The notes under the pieces were generated by a model that saw only the letters and a list, made by a program, of their open reading frames with translations, did not search any database and was not told where the DNA came from. A program made the translations under genes and the position numbers. Source: Halichondria panicea (lineage: Eukaryota > Porifera > Demospongiae > Suberitida > Halichondriidae). Taken from it: DNA of 64,000 nucleotides. Within the stretch, counting starts at the first letter, position 1. Each line of letters begins with the position of its first letter. Positions 57,710 through 64,000 of this stretch are shown one piece after another. The stretch spans positions 2,437,001-2,501,000 of the forward strand of contig NC_087391.1 of NCBI RefSeq assembly GCF_963675165.1, in the 5' to 3' direction.

Positions 57710-58060
57710 ACAATGGATTCTGAGCCTCCTCCGGTGCCGAACGCTTTCTTGAGTTCGCCTATTACAATTACACGGTTTCTAGACCTACTGAGACCCAGCC
57801 CACATCCTTCCCTCCTTCCAAACCAGCCACACCTCCAGCTCTGTCTTTGCAGCAACTAGCCCCTATCTGCTCTCTCTGACCTGCAAGACGAAGAGTTCGT
57901 AGACTATTTGCTCTCTTCCACAGCCAGTGAGAACCTACTTACTGCTCCAGTGGCAAAGAAAGCAAGAAAATTCGCTCCCCCAAAGTCAAGTAAAGAAGTA
58001 GAACAAGCAAGAAAGGAAACACTACCAAAGAAAACACTCATTGTCATCAAGGTATTGCTT
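57710..58060 (+). pseudogene. possible N-terminal exon of a Crypton/DUF3504-type tyrosine-recombinase gene
   Basis: ATG at 57714 starts MDSEPPPVPNAFLSSPITIT; after a stop, FVDYLLSSTASENLLTAPVA and KKARKFAPPKSSKEVEQARK then TLPKKT follow, ending at a possible donor GTATTG. The FAPPKxxxEVxxARK...PKKT linker resembles N-termini of DUF3504 proteins from memory. A second weak match (RWKQREL) appears near 58200. Low confidence. Confidence 0.3.
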
Positions 58061-58600
58061 ATTATTATGTACTGATTATTATCTTATCTTGATCAAATCT
58101 TTGGTACATGATTTTCTAAGTAAGTATAATTTTCTAGAACATTTCCTCTAACCAATCAGGTTGCAGTATTTATGACAAACATGATCTAAAGCGTTTCTAG
58201 AGATGGAAGCAGAGGGAGCTCAAGAGCACGGAAAAAAATGGGGCCGTGCGCGATTAACAAAGTGTTAATCACTGTCAAAATAATAATACCGGTTCAGACA
58301 CAGAGTCTTAGAAAGACTAAAATTCAATTCAGACAGTGAGTGCATGAATTGTACTTCTGCCCACATTCGATTTTACAGTCAGTGAATTAAACCTGCAGTG
58401 TCCAAGAGAATTCCCTTCTGGAGAGGGTGTTATTCGAATTTAAGGAGAGAAATGTTGAGAGTCTGGCTGAATTCGGCATTTGTGTGTCTCAGGGATATAC
58501 GGGAGAACGAACCGAACGAGTTAAAGTGATGACCTGTTTTGCATAATTATGTCAATAGATAATTATTATGATTACGATTATTATTAACAGTGACATAAAT
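58060..58600. other. interval with no supported gene
   Basis: AT-rich sequence with short open pieces. Apart from the weak WKQREL segment near 58200 nothing was recognised. Confidence 0.4.
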
Positions 58601-58890
58601 CTAAATGGGTTTGCCATACGTGCATGCAATGACTTCACCTTGCCACCATCTCGGTATTCATTTTATTGGCCTCTCATTTGCTCCACTCAAGGCAATCAGT
58701 ACATTCTTACGATTTGCGATGACTCTACCAAGTTTGCACTCGTTGTACTCACTCCTCCGATGGAAAATAGACTTGTCTGGAGTTGCTGCATCTCTACAAG
58801 GTACCAACTTAAGTGCATGCAGGTTTTTATGATGTTTGGACTGCCAAGTGTGATCGTTCGAGCATTTCTTCTTTGAGAGCCAGTCCTAGG
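58600..58890 (+). pseudogene. orphan gypsy integrase catalytic-core fragment
   Basis: Two frames together give GIHFIGL (about 58645) and GNQYILTICDDSTKFALVVL then TPPM (58690-58765), followed by FGLPSVIV (58840). This is the D,D part of the Ty3/gypsy integrase core (HxDFIGPL...GNxYILxxxDxxTK...FGxPxxIxxD). No other gypsy domain lies next to it. Confidence 0.6.
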
Positions 58891-59116
58891 TTGAGCCAAT
58901 TGGTAATAGACTGTACTGGTTGTATCCAGTCAAACTGTTGGTTTATGGATTATACTAGGTTGCTCTCCTCTGCCTTTCAGACTGACATTAATTGTGACAA
59001 TACATGTTCATTATACATGCATGTGAATTTCAAGAGGAAGTTTTCAGCAAATTTGCTACTCTCAAAAACTTTAAGAAAGGTTGACAAGCGGGTATGGTGA
59101 TGGAAGATAGCGTCAT

Positions 59117-59155
59117 ATTTTGCCCCCGAGCTATTAGGTCTGGCCCCCAGACTAG
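59117..59155 (-). repeat. AGTCTGGGGGCCAGACCTAA module
   Basis: The reverse complement matches the nested MITE module at 1305-1345. Confidence 0.6.
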
Positions 59156-59256
59156 CATTTTTAAATGACGACCAGTAGGGCGTGCACGTGGTATGTACAG
59201 TGTAAAAGTTAAGGTACTAGCTTTGTTTCATACTTTAGTTCGCTGTAAGTAAAGTA

Positions 59257-59706
59257 ATGGCAGGAAAAGCAGAAAAAGTGAAGCCTAGGTTAGGTACAAA
59301 ACGCCATTATCCTGATCGTGCTGCACCGTTGAAACTTACATCAGCGTCTACCTCAGTTGTTAAACTTGACGAAATCCCTTTTACACACTCTCATCATTCA
59401 TGGGGATTACCCCGCCCACCTACCATTTGGGCAAGGAACTAACATATCAATCATTAGTGATTTAGTTGCCATATTAAGTAAGGAATCCATGTGGTGTATG
59501 TTGTATGTGTTGCTGTACATAAATTATACACTGTTTCTAATTATTTCTTCACCCTTATTTCCAAGGGTGCTATGGCTTACGGAAGGATTTTGCTCGACCA
59601 CCTTTTCAGTAAGACAGAACAACAAGCTCACTGTTTCATGAGGCGCATGCATGCAAACAAATCTTCTAAGCCAACACTGGACAAGGAAAAGTCACCCTGC
59701 TACTAG
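59257..59706 (+). pseudogene. unrecognised fragment, possibly BEN-domain related
   Basis: ATG at 59257 starts MAGKAEKVKPRLGTKRHYPD. A second frame near 59565-59690 reads GAMAYGRILLDHLFSKTEQQ and a KPTLDKEK segment. Leu-Leu-x-x-Leu-Phe followed by LDxxK is reminiscent of BEN domains. The evidence is weak. Confidence 0.25.
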
Positions 59707-60310
59707 GTAAGAATACACAATAACTCCTTTACTTTCTAAGTATCTTGCTTATACAATTATGGACCGCAAATGCCTCACGTAGTACTCATTGATTTGGATC
59801 GTATATTATAGTTGTTGTTGTTGTATATGTCCACATTTCAAGTTGAAAATTTGTATGTGAACGCCACCAACGATGAAAGCAATAAAATGTACAAACCACT
59901 GGATTCCACTTGGGTGTGCAAGAAACTAGCCTCAATTCCAGCCGCGAAGAAAAAGGCGGCCTGGCAAATTAGCACATGACTCGTGCAATTGCAATGAGAA
60001 TGCACAATCCGCATGGCAGCAAAGTAGAAACCCTGCATGCATGTTTATTAAGGGGGACGCTAAAACATGAAGTCAATTTAGTTGCAGCTCGTGAATCTGA
60101 CCCTGTCTCCTTTTTTAGTTTAGACTTAGATGGCATTTAAAAGCAAAAGTGAGTGGGAGGCTTAAGCAGCTAAGTTTTCACATGCACTTATCACTTACTT
60201 CTAGTTCTCCTAAGTCTTTGTTTGTTGGTGCAGTTTTAGGCTCTAAACCTCCAGCACAGTTTCTAGGTAAAGTAATTATGCCTCGAGGCGTAGCCGCACG
60301 AGTACAGCTG
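59707..60310. other. interval with no supported gene
   Basis: Short open frames only; nothing was recognised. Confidence 0.4.
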
Positions 60311-60345
<35 letters not shown>

Positions 60346-60600
60346 TCCAGCTGTAATTTTGCAATACAACAAAACCTGACAGCTTCTATAGGCTTCTAGT
60401 CACGATCTCTTGGATTTTGATTCGTGGATTAGCAAACTAAAGCTTCTTTCTCAAGTTATGGCTAGTGACTCACATTGAAGGATGTTGCAGTCTCTTCAGA
60501 ATCTTTTATAGCATCATCTGTTCGCACAAACTTTCTAGTCAACATATAAGTTAGCCTTGCACTAAAGCGCTAGCTTTTTGTTAGCTACAAGAGTCAGAAA
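60310..60600. repeat. repeat C, copy 2, with (GT)n
   Basis: A GT run (about 60312-60343) is followed by sequence matching 47540-47760 (GACAGCTTCTATAGGCTTCT, GTTGCAGTCTCTTCAGAATC, TTAGCCTTGCACTAAAGCGC). Confidence 0.8.
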
Positions 60601-60902
60601 GAGCTGCTGAAGAAGCTAGCTATTAATTTTTAGTAGCCATTCTGTAACTTGCCGACACACCCCTTATTCCTGCACATGCGCTCATTACCACGTGTGAGAG
60701 ACTCCATTTTAACCCAGATCCTGGCAGAAATCAATTCTTTTTGTGGTCCTGGTAAGCCACAAAACACTACAATGATACCAGAATACTGTAGATGTGTGTG
60801 CACAAGATATAGCCTTTTAGATTGCTTGTTATAGATTCTTCTTTCTGTGATTGAATTCTGTCTTTAATACTTATATCTCACAGACTAGACTACTGGCTGA
60901 CT

Positions 60903-62360
60903 ATGCCTTTGACAAAGGTTTGCTCCCACTGTTTGGCTACAGGCCATATAAGACGATCAGTATGCACTAACTGTGGACACCCCTTTCTTGTGAAACAATC
61001 AAAGGTTAGCAAGAAATTGGTTGCAAGACAAGCATTAGCGACTGAAAGTCTTGACAAATCACTATCGCGTAAAGCGAAAAATCGCAAATCCATGTGTATA
61101 GCTAGAGCTATTGAGACCGAGGAACAAGCTGTTGTGCGTAAATGCTACAATACCCGATCCATGTCTCGAGCTAGAGCTAATGAAAGTAAGCCTCAGACTG
61201 TTGTACGTAGAGCACTGCATTAACGTCTCAAGCTAGAGCTAAGGAGACAGAGCCTCAGACTCTTGTATGTAGAACTAAGGACGCTGCACACACGTCTCAA
61301 GCTAGAGCTAAGGAGACAGAGCCTCAGACTCTTGTACGTAGAACTAAGAACACTGCACACACGTCTCAAGCTAGAGCTATGGAGACAGAGCCTCAGACTG
61401 ATGTACGTAGAACTAAGGACGCTGCACACACGTCTCAAGCTAGAGCTAAGGAGACAGAGCCTCAGACTCTTGTACGTAGAACTAAGAACACTGCACACAC
61501 GTCTCAAGCTAGAGATAAGGAGACTGAGCCTCAGACTGCTGTACGTAAAAATGCTAATAAGCAATCTACATCTCGTAAGAGGAGTAACGAAACTCAGCAA
61601 GAAATTGTTGAGCGGGAAAAAAAAAGACGTACAATGTCTACTATCAGACATTGTACAAAAACAATTGATGTTGTAATTGATAAGTTTCTCGCAAAGGTGA
61701 GAACTGGTCCTGATTTTGTCTGTACTAGCTGCCACAAAATGTTGTATAGACATACTGTAGTGCATTTCAAGCCTTGTAAGTACACTAAAGCTGTCCCCAA
61801 CCTACTCGAAAAGCTATCTAAGCATGCACACTCCAGTAAAATCGATGGGAACCAGTGGGTGTGTAAAACATGTGATGGTTCAATTACCAGAGGTGTCATG
61901 CCTGCTCAAGCTAAAATCAATGGTATGGAACTAGACAGTGAGCCTCATGAGTTGAAGTGTTTGAATGCACTAGAGCGTAGGTTAATTGCATTGCGTGTAC
62001 CGTTTATGAAGATGGTAGCACTCCCAACTGGAAAGCAAAAGTGTATACATGGCCCAGCTGTAAATGTACCATCAAAAGTAGACACTGTGTGCGATATCCT
62101 TCCAAGGTTACCTTCAGAGTGTCAGCTAGTTCCACTAAAACTAAAGCGTAAATTGTCCTACAAAGGACATTATCTGTACGACTATGTATCCCCAGAGAGA
62201 TTGAGTTATGGCTGAAAGCTAACAATTCATTGTATGCACACATTAACATTTGTGATGATTGGGTGACAAATGCAATAGCAGATGACCAAGCGCTGGTGAT
62301 TAAAATGCTTCACAATCCAGTCAAACAGCCAAGAGAGAAGATCAAGAGGAAAATTAAACA
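60903..62360 (+). pseudogene. Helitron-type protein N-terminus (DUF6570) with 23-aa repeats
   Basis: ATG at 60903 gives a cysteine-rich start (KVCSHCLATGHIRRSVCTNC), then a basic region, then five 23-aa repeats, then the conserved block GPDFVCTSCHKMLYR, NQWVCKTCDGSITRGVMPAQ, RLIALRVPFMKMVALPTGKQ and CDILPRLPSECQLVPLKLKR, then KGHYLYDYVSP. This is the DUF6570 module at the N-terminus of Helitron Rep-helicase proteins. A stop and frameshift interrupt it at about 61221, and a second frameshift lies near 62205 (continuing LWLKANNSLYAHINI). The Rep and helicase domains are absent, so this is a decayed fragment. Confidence 0.72.
61223..61567 (+). repeat. five 69-bp coding tandem repeats
   Basis: ACGTCTCAAGCTAGAGCTAA recurs at 61223, 61292, 61361, 61430 and 61499, exactly 69 bp apart, encoding TSQARAKETEPQTLVRRTKD-type units. 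Copies differ by only a few bases, so the array is young or homogenised. Confidence 0.9.
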
Positions 62361-62423
62361 TGTCTGACGATAAACTGCTGGGTATCAGAAATCTCTACGT
62401 TGAACAAGTCCCTGAAGATATAT

Positions 62424-62876
62424 ATGGAAGAGGAAGATTCATTACTGAACCAAGCTGTCACAGCTCTCAACCCGCCACCAGCCGGCACAGCAGCTCTCAA
62501 CCCACCAACAGCCACAGCAGATCTCAACCCGCCATCCGAACCAGCTACAACAACTCTCAACCCACCATCCGCACCAGCCACAACAACTCTCAACCCACCT
62601 CTCATCCCCCCTTTTTCTCCACCAGGGGCACCCTTCAGAAATTTACCTCTCCTACCTATACCAGGTCGATTTCATCCGATGGACTATCCTCCATATCCAT
62701 ATCCTCCTCACATTCAGTATAACGGCGCTCTCCTCCCTCTCCCACCTTTCTATGGCCATGGCTCGTTATACTCAATTCGATGTGAGTTCACTGATGCTTG
62801 TCTAGCTGTCAGGACATGGACAACAGGGCCACGACGTGCCAATACAGAGGACCAGGACAAACACCCCGTACTCTAG
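62424..62876 (+). CDS. 150-aa proline-rich ORF with 10-aa repeats, unrecognised
   Basis: ATG at 62424 begins MEEEDSLLNQAVTALNPPPA, followed by about five copies of a 30-bp unit encoding TALNPPPAGT-like sequence (to about 62600). A Pro/Tyr-rich stretch (PMDYPPYPYPPHIQYN) follows. It may be disordered. It lies directly after the Helitron fragment but in another frame. No family is recognised. Confidence 0.35.
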   Translation: MEEEDSLLNQAVTALNPPPAGTAALNPPTATADLNPPSEPATTTLNPPSAPATTTLNPPLIPPFSPPGAPFRNLPLLPIPGRFHPMDYPPYPYPPHIQYNGALLPLPPFYGHGSLYSIRCEFTDACLAVRTWTTGPRRANTEDQDKHPVL

Positions 62877-62879
62877 AAG

Positions 62880-63263
62880 AACCCCTATCCCTGCAACCAC
62901 AACACCGTTGCTAGATACGCCCACACCGTCGAGATCCGGAGGCCTTGTCCTCAACCTCAAGCATGTCCAGCGGTTGACGATCATACAACATAAAGACTGA
63001 ACAATTGCATGCTAGCTGTTGCGAACTAGATTTGTTGATTATTTATTGTTCACGATTATTATTATCTTGCCAAAAATAATTATTATTGAAGTGTTGTAAA
63101 GATCATTTATATCATTACACATGTTCAGAGCTAGTTGGGCGTGCCCCCCCCCTGGCCAGAGCTTCATGGTGAAGATCGTTCAGTATCTCAAATTGCTCCA
63201 GCCAGGTGAAGATCGTTCAGTGTAGAAAGTTACAACAGTATAGTCCCCATTCATACCTTTACA
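62880..63263. other. intergenic stretch
   Basis: Holds a short direct repeat, GGTGAAGATCGTTCAGT, at 63169 and 63206, shortly upstream of the next ORF. No gene is seen. Confidence 0.5.
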
Positions 63264-64000
63264 ATGGCTACACTGTCCAATCTACCTCTACTCATACACA
63301 TCATTATCGCACGCTATCTATCTCTAAAACACCAAATAATATACGCTAAACTTTCACAGGTAATGCATGATGCTGTGGAGTACGTTTTCTCGCATGTGTA
63401 TACACTTGATTTCACCTCTATTCTAGGACCACTACCAATGAACCCTGAACGACCAAGAATAATGCCCCTCGATTGTTCGATGTTCCTAGACATTATGGCG
63501 AAGCATGTTCGTGCCAAGACGATCGTCAGCTTCCAACTTCCACTGGAATTTCCATACAATGATACTGAATTGATCAATCTTCTGGCACGCACGTGGAAGG
63601 AAAATTTCAAGCATGGAGTAGGACATCCCAATGGTCAATTGGAAAATATCTTTTTTGCCCACTCCTTATATTGCGGAACATCTGATAAATGGGAGTCATT
63701 AGTGCTTAGAGAACTGTTACAACCGTACCTGTACGAAACACCCGACGGAACGTACGCATGTGACTACAATCCAGCAGCTGACAACTTCAACAAAGTGCCC
63801 GGATGGTCAACAGTTGATATCAAGACACCAAAGGAATCACGTATCAAGCCCTGGTTATGTGTACGCCCCAGATATTCCTGATTTCGAATTTGATGAAGGC
63901 ATCATTGGATTTTACCTCTGTCAAAATTGCAATGAAGGAGAAAAATTTCATACTTGCCCTTACTCTGCTCCAAAGAGATTAGGCTTGATCTTAGCATTGA
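63264..64000 (+). CDS. unrecognised ORF with F-box-like N-terminus, runs off the window
   Basis: ATG at 63264 begins MATLSNLPLLIHIIIARYLS, an LPxxLxxxIxxYLS pattern followed by a helix, as in F-box or F-box-like motifs. The first frame stops at 63879. A second frame, overlapping from about 63835, continues YVYAPDIPDFEFDEGIIGFY then LCQNCNEGEKFHTCPYSAPK (Cys/His cluster, possibly zinc-binding) to the window edge. An intron or a frameshift near 63.84 kb is needed to join them. Confidence 0.4.

Noticed and set aside
58600-58890. The orphan integrase core as the missing core of the 30.5-35.5 kb gypsy
   Set aside because: It is 24 kb away with no flanking sequence shared with the deletion borders; a separate copy is simpler.
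60149-60379. ORF containing a Cys-Val repeat
   Set aside because: Created by the (GT)n tract of repeat C; no real protein.
61220-61765. 181-codon minus-strand repeat ORF
   Set aside because: Antisense frame of the 69-bp repeats in the DUF6570 protein.

Overview
This window is eukaryotic, almost certainly a marine invertebrate and probably a demosponge. It holds spliced metazoan genes with many short GT-AG introns, AT-rich introns studded with small inverted-repeat transposons, and a right half packed with decayed mobile elements typical of sponge and cnidarian genomes. The sponge assignment is inference from overall character; nothing here names the species.

Left part (about 0.7-28.8 kb): two convergent host genes. 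The plus strand carries a very large gene of about 50 exons that I recognise as KNTC1 (Rod), the large subunit of the RZZ kinetochore/spindle-checkpoint complex. It runs from the N-terminal beta-propeller (first clear exon near 707; the start codon is not certain) to its stop at 24746. Facing it, from 28832 down to 24876, is an 11-exon gene that joins in frame to a 452-residue START-domain (lipid-binding) protein with a disordered C-terminal tail. The stop codons are only 129 bp apart. The KNTC1 introns hold MITEs, tandem repeats and palindromes. One hAT-type MITE sits exactly on a splice donor and supplies part of the new donor.

Middle part (29-39 kb): foldback and duplicated repeats (29.0-30.1 kb), a decayed Ty3/gypsy retroelement (30.5-35.5 kb) with an eroded reverse-transcriptase active site and a deleted integrase core, an AT-rich stretch, and then a small plus-strand gene (37.2-38.9 kb) made of micro-exons. 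Several of its phase-0 exon-intron units are tandem copies of each other.

Right part (38.9-64 kb): nested mobile elements. A repeat family that I call R (about 760 bp, with hairpins near both ends) occurs in several copies. One copy is split by a 4.9-kb block carrying a family-B DNA polymerase, a convergent Gly/Arg-rich basic protein, the N-terminus of a Pif1-type helicase and an unknown basic protein. The simplest reading is that 50144-55764 is the coding-capable element and the short R copies are its internally deleted derivatives. I regard this as the best candidate for something undescribed. Around it lie an R2-type retrotransposon 3' fragment, remnants of a zinc-finger hAT-like (C17orf113/ZNF862-like) gene family, pogo/Tigger-type and possible Crypton-type fragments, an orphan gypsy integrase core, a Helitron-type DUF6570 protein with 69-bp coding repeats, and two unrecognised ORFs at the right edge.

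No rRNA, tRNA or CRISPR features were seen. Many ORFs in the right half have frameshifts or stops, so most should be read as remnants.
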